DNA of 64,000 bases, from contig NC_089181.1 of assembly GCF_947507565.1 (NCBI RefSeq), positions 2,241,614-2,305,613 on the forward strand, given 5' to 3'. The DNA comes from Oscarella lobularis. Lineage: Eukaryota > Porifera > Homoscleromorpha > Homosclerophorida > Oscarellidae. The translations under genes and the position numbers were made by a program. The notes under the pieces were generated by a model, which was given only the letters and a program-made list of their open reading frames with translations, searched no databases and was not told the DNA's origin. This document shows positions 1 through 10,900 of the stretch, in pieces; position 1 is the first letter of the stretch, and each line of letters starts with the position of its first letter.

Positions 1-656
1 GTTCGCGATCGAGCCGTCGTCATGATCGACGGGCGACCCATTAAGACGATCGAGTTGAACGAGAAGGATGCCGTGCTCGAGTTGAGTCTCGAAAAGAGTC
101 GCGAATCCGTTCAATTGGCCATACTCGTTGAGAATTGCGGCCGAGTAAATTTCGGTCAGCCACCTTGGTTCGACGCCAAGGGAATTACGGGAAGTGTGAG
201 TATCGACGGAGAAGAGAAGAATCTGCTTTGGAATACGTTTCCGCTTGATTTTTCAGCCGAATACGTGAAGACGGTTCTCGAGCATAGGGAAGTTTGGAGG
301 GCCACGCCAGTGCGCGACGGCAGTGGTCCTATTCTTCTTAGAGGGGAACTTGAGCTGGCTGTTAAACCGTCGGATACGTTTGTTAGTATGGAGGTAAGTG
401 GGGCAACGGCGAAGGTCGCTTATGATTGGTTACCGTGTTATAGGGTTGGACAAAGGGGGTGGTGATTGTAAACGGCTTTAATTTGGGTCGATATTGGAAC
501 GTTGGACCGCAGAAAACGCTTTATCTTCCCGGTCCTCTACTCAAACGGGGAACAAATACATTCGTGATTTTAGAACTTCATGACTTTCCTACTCCTCCCC
601 TTATAAAGCTTGTGACTGAACCTGCACTTGGCAAGGTTCTCGAACGGAAGCACTAA
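1..656 (+). CDS. Beta-galactosidase-like (GH35) gene, 3' part only
   Basis: This is the C-terminal part of a GLB1-type beta-galactosidase; the catalytic barrel lies before the window. Exons are 1-393 and 444-656, joined in phase 0 over a 50-nt intron (GTAAGT...TATAG). The splice restores the family's C-terminal block [18 protein letters not shown], matching the [18 protein letters not shown] motif of GLB1. The sequence is closely similar to the next gene down to splice positions, so the two are recent tandem duplicates. The stretch GRVNFG, conserved in GLB1, is kept here but altered in the downstream copy. Family role: hydrolysis of terminal beta-galactose from glycoconjugates, usually in lysosomes or outside the cell. 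Catalytic residues cannot be checked in this copy. Confidence 0.85.
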
Positions 657-827
657 AACTTTAAGATTAGAGTTGTGAGGACTCGCCCTCTCTAGCTGGT
701 AGCTTGAAAAAAAACAGGTTTTATTCCGTTGCTTGTTTTCTGAGGTGATATAAGTAAGGGCTTTGCTGCGAATCAATCAATCAATACATGTAGCATCGTT
801 CATACGGGGTTGGAGAAGAAGTAAAAG

Positions 828-2850
828 ATGGTAAAAATGATGGTAAACCGCTTCCGAATGAGCATCTACGTCGGATGTTTGATCGCTGCCGCCTTGATCT
901 ATTTCAAATTCTGGATTCGACCGGACGATAGAGCAGTGCCGCCACGTATCCAATCGCTAACGGCAGACGGAGACGAATTTGCGCTCGACGGTCGTCCCTT
1001 TCGCATTCTAAGCGGCTCGATTCACTACTTTCGCGTCGTGCCTATTCACTGGTCAGATCGCCTTGCCAAACTAAAGGCAATGGGCCTGAACACGGTTCAG
1101 ACGTACGTCGCTTGGAATTTCCACGAATCGACGCCGGGACGATTCGACTTCACGACGGGAATGAGAGACGTCGGTCGATTCGTGCGCGCGGCTCATTCGC
1201 TCGGTCTCCACGTCATCGTACGACCGGGCCCCTACATCTGCGCCGAGTGGGAACACGGGGGTCTGCCCGCGTGGCTTCTACGAGACAAAACGATGAAACT
1301 GCGATCGATGCATCCTGGATTTATAGCGGCGCTGGATCGCTATTTCGAAGCTCTTATGAAGATTCTCGCTCCGTTGCAGCGGGTCAACGGTGGCCCTATT
1401 ATTGCCTTTCAAGCGGAAAATGAATACGGTAACTATGGCAATGACGTCAGTTACGTCGAGTACGTCGCCGCGGCGTTGCGTCGAAACGGCGTCACCGAAC
1501 TCATTTTCACGTCAGACAATCACGACAAAAAGCCGTTTGGCTCTCTTTTGCAGACGATCAATTTTCAACGCGACGTTTCCATGAACATTGCCGCGTTGCG
1601 TCGCGTTCAACCAAATCGTCCGCTCATGGTAGCCGAGTATTGGCCCGGTTGGTTCGATCATTGGACGGATTCTGGGCATCACGGTCTGGACGTCGACGAG
1701 ACGGCACAAACCGTCGCGCGTATACTCGACGAGGGAGCGTCCATAAACTTCTACATGTTTCACGGCGGGACGAATTTTGCTTTCTATAACGGCGCCGATC
1801 GCAAAAGCGGACGCGTTCCCTACATGCCTGTAGTAACGAGCTATGACTATGACGCGCCGCTCGACGAAGCCGGCGATCCGACGGAGAAATATCGACGACT
1901 GCGGGAGATCTTGCAACGCTACGTCGCGTCGCCTCTGCCGCCCGTACCTCCGCCCGTACAGAAAACGGCATACGCGAGCGTGACGCTGAATTCGTACGCG
2001 GAGCTCGTTCGCGTCTCTCAGTATGCGCCTGTTACGGCGAGTCGGCGTCCCTTGCCTATGGAGTTGTTGTCGGTGCGCGACGGCGTTGGACAGGCGTTCG
2101 GGTTTGCGCTCTACGTCGCTCAGATTTCCTCTGGCGTTAAGACGGTGGGCGTGCGAGGCGTTCGCGATCGAGCCGTCGTCATGATCGACGGACGACCGAT
2201 GAAGACGATCGAGTTGAACGAGAAGGACGCCGTGCTCGAGTTGGATCTCAAAACGAGTGGCGAATCCGTTCAACTGGCTATAATCGTTGAAAATTGCGGC
2301 CGACTGAATGTTGCCAGCGGTTGGCTGCTGCACTGGTTTGACAGCAAAGGAATTACGGGGAGCGTGAGCATTGACGGCGAAGAGAAGGATTTAACTTGGA
2401 ATACGTTTTCACTCGATTTTTCGACCGAATACGTGGAGTCGATTACGAAGAATCAAGACGTTTGGAGAGCTACGCCAGTACCCGGCGATATCGGTCCTAT
2501 TCTTCTAAAAGGGGAACTTCAGCTCGCCGGCGACGAACCGTCGGACACGTTTGTCAGTATGGAGGTAAGTTGGGCTGCATGTCTTTTCCGAGAAGTAAGG
2601 GACGGGGTCCTTCAATTTCCTTATGAACGGGTAGGGTTGGACGAAGGGGATTGTAATCGTGAACGGCTTCAATTTGGGTCGTTATTGGAACGTTGGACCC
2701 CAAAAAACGCTCTACCTTCCCGGTCCTCTACTCCGGCGGGGAACGAATACGTTCGTGATTCTCGAACTTCATAAATCCCCTACTCCTCCCACTATAAAGT
2801 TTGTGACCGAGCCAGTTCTCGGCAAGCGCATTGCAGTGGAAAAGTGGTGA
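828..2850 (+). CDS. Beta-galactosidase (GH35), membrane-anchored GLB1/GLB1L type
   Basis: Two exons, 828-2564 and 2635-2850, give about 650 residues, close to human GLB1. Residues 12-29 form a hydrophobic segment after basic residues, so a signal peptide or type II anchor is likely. The GH35 barrel follows: SGSIHYFR near 61, [10 protein letters not shown] near 131-140, the acid/base glutamate in AENEYG (Glu198) and the nucleophile in MVAEYWPGW (Glu269). The C-terminal jelly-roll ends with [18 protein letters not shown], created by the splice over a 70-nt intron. The region after VENCGR carries about six residues not seen in the upstream copy. The stop lies 16 bp from the stop of the convergent gene on the other strand. 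Expected function: release of beta-linked galactose from glycans or glycolipids. The membership in the family is clear; lysosomal versus surface location is inference. Confidence 0.93.
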
Positions 2851-2866
2851 GGCAAAGCTGCCTCTT

Positions 2867-4422
2867 CTATTTCCAATCCCGACAAACTGCTATGGCTCTG
2901 TATAATACATACGCCAAAGCCAGACTAAGAACAAGCGGGAGCGCTCCCGCTGCTCTCCGCTGATGACTTGCGCTGTTTGGCTTTGTTAGCAGTAGAGCCA
3001 TTTCTATTGCGTTAGCTCCCTTCTCAACCCCGCCGCTCAGTCGACGCACTTGATCCATCGCTTTCGCCGTATCCGCGTACCGTTTCCAATCAGTTAAAAG
3101 AGCCCGAATCGTTTCGCGAACGCTTATCTCGGTCACGTTGTCCTTGTGCAACGTGAGTCCCAATCCGCGTTCGAAGGCCAAGAACGCGTTGACCGGCTGA
3201 TCGGCCCAGTACGGTATAACGAGCACGGGCTTATGAGCGTAAACGGCTTCCATAAGCCCGACCGTGCCGCCGTGGGTGACGATCGCGCGCACGGCGGAAT
3301 GGGCGACGACGGAACGCTGATCGACCCAACTCTCGATTCGAATTCGCGTCGACGTTCGAATCGAACAGTGTTCCCGTCTTCGGGTGCTGAGCAGAACGTG
3401 TGCGGTTGTCGAAACGGCGACAGCTCCGCGGGCTATTTCGCCCAGCGTGCGACACGTCGGATTGACGTGCGATCCGAACGATACGTAGACGACGGTATCG
3501 ATGTCGTCGAGCCAAGACTTGAGACCGTCGTCTTTTAGCGTGGAACTTTTAATCGGGTAACCGACTAAGACGTGCGACGGCGGCAAAGGATGCTCTATCG
3601 GATAGTGCAGACCTTTGAATAGGCCGTAGACGGTTGCCGCGGCGCGTGTTGACGGCCTTTTCCACGGTAGTTGCGGTATGTCCCATCCGAGGACGATAGA
3701 ACGGCAAACGTCGTTTAGAAGGCACAGTGTCTTTGTGAGAAAACGTTGTAGGAAATTAGGACGAGTTGTACCTATGGCGGCGGCGAAGTAGGTCGGATCT
3801 CCCATCGGTACGGCACTGTGCATTTCCACGTACGGTATGCCCAGTCGCTCGGCCGTTGATTTGACGTAGTTGCAGTTGTAGTCGGTGACAATGAGTGCGG
3901 GATGCGCGTGTTCGATTGCGCCCATGAGCGACTGTCGTATACTCGCCTCTTGACGATCGTGAGACAGTATGAGGCACGGGAGAACGTTCTTGTCGAATTC
4001 TTTTGGCTCCATGCTGTTCAATGTTGCGCACAAGTGCTCTTCATTGACTTTGGAGTTGCTGAGAACTTCGGCTAAGTGTTGATAGATAGACTAAAGATAC
4101 GTGCTGTGTACAATACACCGTCTTTACCTCCTCGAATGGGATCGTTCGCAGAGTATCCCAGGTCGTAAGCCGTGACGTCGGCAGAATTGGCTAGTTTGAG
4201 ATACGTTGTTTCAAGTGCGGCAATGACGTCAAAATTCCGTTCTTTCAACTCCTTGGCCAAGTCCAATTGCCACAGAATGTGCGAGCGGGCAGGAAAAGGA
4301 ATGAAAAGAATCCGCGGGCATGACGTTTTCACGTCATTCCACCCTTTGCTGGATGCAGACACGACAAGAAAGAGAAAGCACCAGTAGCGCGAATTCATAC
4401 GTACAGGACTGCGAAAATGCAA
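2867..4422 (-). CDS. UDP-glycosyltransferase (UGT/GT1), C-terminally anchored
   Basis: Exons 4422-4128 and 4071-2867 (57-nt intron) join to 1500 nt, 499 residues. A signal peptide at the start (hydrophobic WCFLFLVVSA) is followed by the acceptor-binding domain with catalytic His in FPARSHILWQL. The nucleotide-binding half has VYVSFGSH and the UGT signature as WVDQ, then THGGTVGLMEAVYAHKPVLV and DQPVNA. A C-terminal membrane segment (PLVLSLALAYVLYRAIAV) ends in a short basic tail, as in ER-resident UGTs. Family role: transfer of sugar from a UDP-sugar to small lipophilic acceptors in the ER lumen. The donor sugar cannot be told from sequence. It is a tandem paralogue of the next gene. An in-frame ATG 24 nt downstream (MNSRYW) is an alternative start. 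Confidence 0.92.
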
Positions 4423-4469
4423 CAGCGCACCCTAGCTATAACCATCCCCGGAGCTGACAGTAGTAGCTA

Positions 4470-5929
4470 CTAGTAGATGTCCAAGTTTACTTCTTGGTGC
4501 TGGATGAGAGCACTTTCTATAGCGTCGACACCCTTTTGTACCCCTCCCGTCAAACGTCGCACTTTGTCGAGCTCCCTGACCCTATGTGCGTACTCCTCCC
4601 GATGCTGCATGATTTCTCGAACGGCATCGCTCACTTTTTCTACCGTTAAAGCATCTTTGTCGATGCTCACGCCGACGTGACGCAAATCGACGAGATATCC
4701 GTTGAGCGGTTGATCTCCCCAAAACGGAATCACTATCATTGGCGTTTTCGCGTGAAGCGCCTCGGAGATTCCGCCCATTCCACCGTGGCTTATAAATATC
4801 GTCGTTCTTTCGTGGGAAAGAATGGCACTTTGATCGACCCAACTCTCGATGCGTACGCGATTCTGACGAATGCGCTTGACATCTAAGATGCGTTTCAGAT
4901 GCTCCGTCCGCCGAGTGCTAACAATGACTCTAGTTTGATTAGAAATTGCCAGAGTGCCTTCCACAACTTTGGCATAAAGTTCGATACTCGGCTGGACGTG
5001 AGTGCCAAACGATACGTAAATAGCATGATCCGAACGAGGCAACGAATCGAGCCACGCCGATCCTTTTGTGGTGCTTGACGGTTTTGTTGGCGTAAAGTAT
5101 CCCAAGACGTAGTGGGTCGACGGAAGGAGAATCTCGAAACGAAAATGAAAACCGGGAATTGTGCAGTGTAAAGTTGCTACTGCAGTCGGATCGGCCGGTC
5201 GGAATGGCACTTCGACATTTCTCGTATAAAAGAAGTACAACAATTGCAGCTGGAAGGTCCAATTGACGAATGTCTTTTTTAGTCTCGATATGAAATCGAC
5301 TGTTTTAGACTTCGCTCCTGCGTAGGAGTACGATATGTCTTCCATTGGCGGCGCAGTATATACTTGAACAAATGGAATGCGCTTGGATTTTGCTATGTCG
5401 ATAGCGTGATGGCAGATGGAATCCACGACTATAAGATCTGGTTTGATCCTTTGGACGACGTCGTTTGTAGGCTCTTTCATGGTTCGGTATCTCACATGGA
5501 AACTCGTGATGATTCTATGAATATCACTCTCAGCATTGGCTTTGTCGACACTGCTATGGATAGAGCCGCTAGTTTCCGAATTCGTGTGTATTTCGCCTAA
5601 ATGTGAGAAAGATGTCGTGCCACGTTGTCTAGGCTACTATTGAGTATATGTGTACCTCTTCGGAGGGGATCGTATTGCTCTGGTCCTAAATCAATAAATT
5701 CGAGCTCGTTTTCGTTTACCGTGTCTTTCCATTCGCTTGGAAGGGCTACCATAGCTCGGATGCCACCACGCTCCATCGCACCCTTAGCCAGCGCGAGCTC
5801 TGGCAAGATATGCGATCGCGCAGCTGGCGGAAGAAACAGCACCTTGAATAGACGATTCTCATTTGAAAATGCTAAAGTAATATGAACCAAGACAACAAAA
5901 CGAGCAAGAAGCCCCATCATCGCCGACAT
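4470..5929 (-). CDS. UDP-glycosyltransferase (UGT/GT1) lacking a C-terminal anchor
   Basis: Exons 5929-5656 and 5596-4470 (59-nt intron) give 466 residues. Signal peptide MSAMMGLLARFVVLVHITLA; catalytic His in PAARSHILPEL; UGT signature with WVDQSAILSH, HGGMGGISEALHAKTPM and WGDQPLNG. It stops at residue 466, about 33 residues shorter than its neighbour, just where that one has its transmembrane segment and tail. A possible donor (GAAGTAAAC) near the end could skip the stop, but only 47 bp separate this stop from the next gene's ATG, so no room is left for an anchor exon. It may be a soluble or loosely held luminal enzyme, or the gene may have lost its last exon. Reaction as for other UGTs; substrate unknown. 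Confidence 0.9.
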
Positions 5930-6026
5930 GGTGATACGAACTGGCTATAATCACTATCATCATTGGCGCTCTTATGTGTGTATGCGGGGCTTCGTTTGCG
6001 AAGGGCGTGGCTAGGGGAGGCAAAAA
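5930..6026. promoter_or_regulatory. Short divergent spacer (probable bidirectional promoter), UGT / DNase I-like
   Basis: Only 97 bp separate the start codon of the UGT on the minus strand from that of the DNase I-like gene on the plus strand. Both core promoters and 5' leaders must lie here or overlap the opposite gene. No TATA box or other clear motif was recognised. The regulatory role is inferred from position alone. Confidence 0.4.
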
Positions 6027-7258
6027 ATGACGTGGAGCATTCTTTTCGCTCTCTCCTTCTCAACCGCTGCCGCCGCCGTTGGAGTCGAACGAAGCCGAAT
6101 CGGGGCGTTCAACATAGAAGTGTTCGGCATATCAAAAATCTCAAAGCCTGCAGTGGTCGACATTATCGTTGCCATTCTCCAACGATACGACCTCGTCCTG
6201 GTGCAGGAAATTCGCGACAAGAGCGAGACGGCCATATACGATCTTCTCGCCGTGCTAAACAACGCGACCAACGACGCCTACAACGCGACAATCAGCGAAC
6301 GTCTCGGTCGAACGAACAGTAAGGAACAGTACGCCTTTTTCTATCGGACGGCGACGTGGAAAGTGCTCGACACGCTCCATCACAACGATTCGGAGTCCGA
6401 TCTGTTTGAAAGGGAACCGTATGCAATCCTAGTCCAAGACGCCGACGAATGTAAGGAGAGGGTATCTAATAGCAACCGAGCACAACAGCAGAGAGTCAAT
6501 TACACAGAACAAATAAATCTGCAGTACTTTATGGTTCCTTTCACAGTAAACACCCTATAATACCTGTCATAAGCATGTATAAACGCACTGCCACAGCAGA
6601 GAATCTCACTGTCAATGACCTCAGTACTGATTCTTCTTTCTTATTAGGTTCTCCCCAATTCAGTCTAATTGCTGCACACATTTCTCCTTCTGACGCTGTC
6701 GCCGAGCTGACGCATCTCGTCGCCGCTTACAATGAAACGGTATCTCAGTGGAATGTGACAGACTCTCTCCTACTCGGCGACTTCAATGCCGGCTGCAGCT
6801 ACGTACCGAAAAAAGCGTGGGATCAGATTGCTCTCTGGACTGACGAGCGCTTTACGTGGCTTCTCGACAACTCAGTCGATACAACGGTGGCTGCAAGCAG
6901 CTGTCCATACGATCGGTTCGTCGTCGCAGGCTCTGCGTTGCTCTCATCAGTAATCAATGGCAGCGCAAACGTTTTCAGATTCGACAGTGAATACAATCTG
7001 ACCATTGACGAAGCGGATGACGTGAGTGATCACTATCCAATAGAACTCGACCTTAGGCTAGTGGGCTGCAAGACTCAGCCACCAAGCGTCAGTGCTCATC
7101 CTACGGTGTCTACAGCTACAGCTACTGCTACTGTAGATCTAGAGATCATCACGTCAACAAGTGGTGGTATCAATACAACAACCAGGAGCAGTGCAGCATA
7201 TCTGGGCAGCAATTCTTTTGCTTTGATTTTGGCAGTAGGGTTGGCTTTTTTTTATTAG
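6027..7258 (+). CDS. DNase I-like endonuclease with probable GPI anchor
   Basis: Exons 6027-6450 and 6648-7258 give 344 residues. A signal peptide (MTWSILFALSFSTAAAAV) leads into the DNase I fold. The catalytic set is visible: Glu61 in LVQEIRD, His in AAHISPSDAVAE (DNase I His134 region), Asp in LLGDFNAGCSYV and His in VSDHYPIELDL. The GCSYV cysteine and a later SCPYDRFV block match DNASE1/DNASE1L proteins. After the fold comes a Thr/Ser-rich stalk and a hydrophobic end (FALILAVGLAFFY) with no cytoplasmic tail, the layout of a GPI-anchored protein such as DNASE1L1. Family role: Ca/Mg-dependent cleavage of DNA outside the cell or in endolysosomes. The 197-nt intron is longer than its neighbours'. 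Confidence 0.9.
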
Positions 7259-7410
7259 TTTTAAAGGACGAGTCTTAGGCTGGAAGAATTAATTAATTAT
7301 GAGAGATTGCCTTTTAGATGAGGTAATCGAAGGCGAAAAATCGTTATTTAATCTTTTTATTGATAATCCGTGTAGTTTTTTAGTTAAAAAAAGGGCGAAC
7401 GTTCTCTAAA

Positions 7411-7757
7411 TTATTTCGCATCAGCCGCTTTCGACACCATCAATCTAAGTAAGGTATTGTTCAGCTTTTCGAGTCGCTTCACGTCTTGAGCTTGATCGGT
7501 CGCATATTTGATGCACTAAATAAAGTATTCTTCAGATTCGAAGCCGTAAAATGTCGTCCTGGCTCACCGCGACATCGTCTGTTATTTTTAGAATCATTTT
7601 CGCGTCGCAATGGCGATATTTCACGACGAAACGCGTCTGCAGGAAAAGCGGAGCTCAAACGAGAAGTCTAGTGCAAAAATCTAACCTTGTACGGATTGGC
7701 GAGATAAAGCTGCTCGGCTGTGCGTGCAAATTCGTCCCAAGACGACACGAACGGCAT
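7411..7757 (-). CDS. SRP9: Signal recognition particle 9 kDa protein
   Basis: Three small exons on the minus strand, 7757-7686, 7636-7568 and 7515-7411, join in phase 0 to an 81-residue protein, near the 86 of human SRP9. The first exon reads MPFVSSWDEFARTAEQLYLA, the second contains KYRHCDAKMILKITDDVA and the third CIKYATDQAQDVKRLEKLNN, then LLRLMV. These match the SRP9 pattern of W-E-EF, KYRH, ITDD and TDQAQDVK-EK. Introns are about 50 nt each, so no single open frame shows the gene. SRP9 pairs with SRP14 to bind the Alu domain of SRP RNA and slow translation during targeting to the ER. It runs convergently to the DNase I-like gene (152 bp gap) and divergently from striatin. Confidence 0.93.
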
Positions 7758-7995
7758 CGAATGTTGAAGGCTAACGCACGCTAGACAACCACAAAGTTAT
7801 CGCGCTTTCCTTCGCGCGTGCGACGAAGTGAGACAAAACGTATCAGATAGAAATACTCATATCAATGTCTTGATATCTAGTTCGGCGGCTTCGACAAATT
7901 CGATGTTTTGAGCTCACGTGGCGGCAGCCGTTGCTCGTACGCGCGTTAGACTTTCTGCGAACGTCACAAGCTTGCGCAGTCGTTCGGTCGAAAAT
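7758..7995. promoter_or_regulatory. Divergent intergenic spacer SRP9 / striatin
   Basis: A 238-bp interval lies between the SRP9 and striatin start codons, which point away from each other. It must hold both promoters. The frame upstream of the striatin ATG stays open to a GTG at 7918, but no upstream in-frame ATG exists. No specific binding motif was recognised. Confidence 0.4.
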
Positions 7996-10900
7996 ATGGA
8001 GTCGGAGAATTCGCCGCAAAACGGCATCCTATCGGCAACGGACGGATTCAAGACGGACGTGCCGGCGACGTCGAAGTCTCAGTTCACAATACCGAGCGTC
8101 GTTCACTTTCTCCAACACGAGTGGGCGCGTTTCGAGCGCGAACGCTCCAATTGGGACGTCGAACGAGCCGAGCTGAAGGCAATGGAAGCGAAAACGAAAA
8201 GCGCGTCGTACGCCTAAAAAACCGCGCTCTCCGTAGGCTCGAATCGCCTTTCTCCAAGGCGAACGCAAAGGACAAGAAACGCTAAAACGCGATCTCGTGC
8301 GACGAATTAAAATGCTCGAATACGCGCTGAGGCAGGAGAGGTGAGACAACGCTCGCCGGTCGACGGCGTCCCTTTTGCTCTCCCCGTTATCGAATGTCGT
8401 GGAATGTGCGCGTGGGGCCGTCCGTCGCCGTCGCATTTTCTATTTTTTATTTATTTTTTTTCCGATTCGTTTTTATCTGTCGTATCGCGTCTCTCCACTC
8501 CAGAGCGAAGGCGCATCGGTCGAAAAACCTGTCGGGCCCCCCGAACGAATCTGAACCGTCGCCCAAAGTCAGAAGAGAAGCGAACGATCGTGAGAACTTG
8601 GATTGTGTGTCTCTCTTCTCCCGCGACGATATTCATTGGAATTTTTGCGCAGAGGCCGAAAGAGATCGTCGACGGTTTGCGACTGCGCAGGTTGTCGACG
8701 ATCAACAAGCGATGCTTCGACAAGGAAGGCAACTACTGCAACAGTATGAAGATTGATAGTTATTGGATAGATTGAAGGAGGAGTCTCTTGTGCTGTGTCA
8801 TCTCCTGTAGATCTTAGTTTTAGCGGAGAATTCTTCTCCGTTAGGTCACTATATGTTGTCTGTTCTCTTTTGAAATGGTCTATGATTATCTATTGTTTCT
8901 TTTAGGTATTTACAGGAAGTTGGCTATACTGATTCTTTGATCAGCGTCAGATCGGGTCGCGTTCGCTCCCTGTTGAACATGGGTGGTGGAAGCGATGGAA
9001 CCAATCAAGCATTTCAGTTTGGTTCCGTACCGGTGACCATTCCGTCGACGCCACTCGTTCGTCGTCCGCACGAGTCGAATGTCAGAGAAGCCCAATCAAG
9101 CAGCGTGACAATTGCAAAGGGAAAGGGAATTTCTCCAACGTCGTCGTCACCGGACACGGGAGAAGAGAGTCCCCCTCGACTTGCGTCTGAAAAAGTCGTG
9201 CACACAAGCTCCGTGAAGGTGACGTTGCAGTCGAGAGCTGTACCTGCGAAGAAAGCGCCGTCCAGGTAAAGGGGAAAAGGACGGTGAATCTTCTTTGCGT
9301 CGTTCCATCGTCTGCTTTTTAGTCCTACTAAGCCATCGTCTCCAACTCGAGTTGACGAATTGGATCCCATTCAAGTGACTGATGCCGCAGCTAATGATGG
9401 AGATGACGACGACGACGACGATGAAGACGACGACGAAGAATCTATTGTCGCCAGTTTCAATTTTTTGGAAGGACTTGACGACGGCGGCGACGACGATGAT
9501 CAGAACAATGCAAACGAGAAGGAGAGCGCAGGTGAGTGCGGAAACGTCAGACAGAAAGAGATTTTAACTGAATGCCTATTTTATTTTTTTAGGAACCGTA
9601 CTAGATGACGACACCGTGGCAGCAATGGCTGAATTTGACTTTCTCGAAACGGAAGATTTTGACGAGGACAGCAGCAAGCCGGCAGTCAACGAGGACGAAG
9701 GAAGTTACGCTGAAAGCGCTCAAGGTCAGCAGCGAACGTATCTGTGAAAGCAAGCGTTCAATTTTCTTCCTACAGAGGTACTAGCTGATAGTGGGCATGC
9801 CAAGGATGCTAAGAGTCGGCTGGAACAGTTGAAGGAGAAGTACAAGGAAGATCGAAAGAAGAAGAATAAGAAAAAGTCGAGTCATCGTAAGACTCGAGCG
9901 TCGACGCCTCTCACGAATTCTCCATCAATTCGTTGCGTTGTCAGGTCCGGCTCGTTCTGAATTGCGCGAGATGATGAAGACTCTATCGGGCGAAGACTCG
10001 GCCGGCTTGCCCGCCTCGTTACAAGCGGCCGAAGTGCAGCATCGCCGGGAAGAAAGTGCCGTCGGCGGCAGTTCGGAAAAACCGCCGCCACCGTCGCTAC
10101 CTCCGCCTTTGCTGCTCAGCGGCGGCGCCGCCGACGAAGTCGACCTGCAAGGAATGTCAATGAGAATGCCGGGCAGCAAAGGAAAACGTGCGGCCGTTAC
10201 TGCAACTTGCTTGCAAGTTGTTTCTGTTACGCGAGATTTATCTGTAGGATCTAAGGTAGCTGGGATTGATAACCGTAGCGATCTGTCGTTGGGCAAAGTG
10301 GAAACGTTGACGGCATCTTTGGGACTTGGTGATCTGGCTGGACTTTCACTTACTAACGAAGCCGAGCCTTTGTTCAATGTATGGTGGTGTGTGAGCGCGA
10401 ATGCGTGTAACTGGCGATTTTTTAGGCGTCCGGTTCATCCTCTACTGATTCCAAGAAGGTGTGGAGTCCGCGGTTTTCTCTTCAAAGGTAACGGGGATGG
10501 GGAGATGGATACGTTGTTGGTTCTATGGGTTTTGACAGTCACTTTGATGGCGTGAGATCGTTGGCTTTTCATCCGCAAAACACGCTTCTCGTCACGGCGT
10601 CCGAAGACAGCACGCTCAAGCTGTGGAACGTGCAGAAGCCTTTGCACGCCAAAAAGTGCGCGACCGTGCTCCAGTGATCTATCCTATTTATACGTTTCTT
10701 GGCTTCTAGGAGCACGCTATTTGATTTGGAACCGTTGTACACCTTCAGAGGTCACAGGTACGAGCACTGCGCTTTTCAATTTTGATAATTCTTTTGATGA
10801 ACGCGAAGGAAACGCTCTCAATTTTTTTATGTTCAAACAGCAACTAAACTTAGGCCAATCGCACTAGTTTATTAATTAAAAGGGAAGAAGCGAGATGAAT

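Noticed and set aside
1512-2333. 273-codon open frame on the minus strand within the beta-galactosidase gene
   Set aside because: It is the antisense shadow of a strongly supported GH35 exon and has no recognisable domain.
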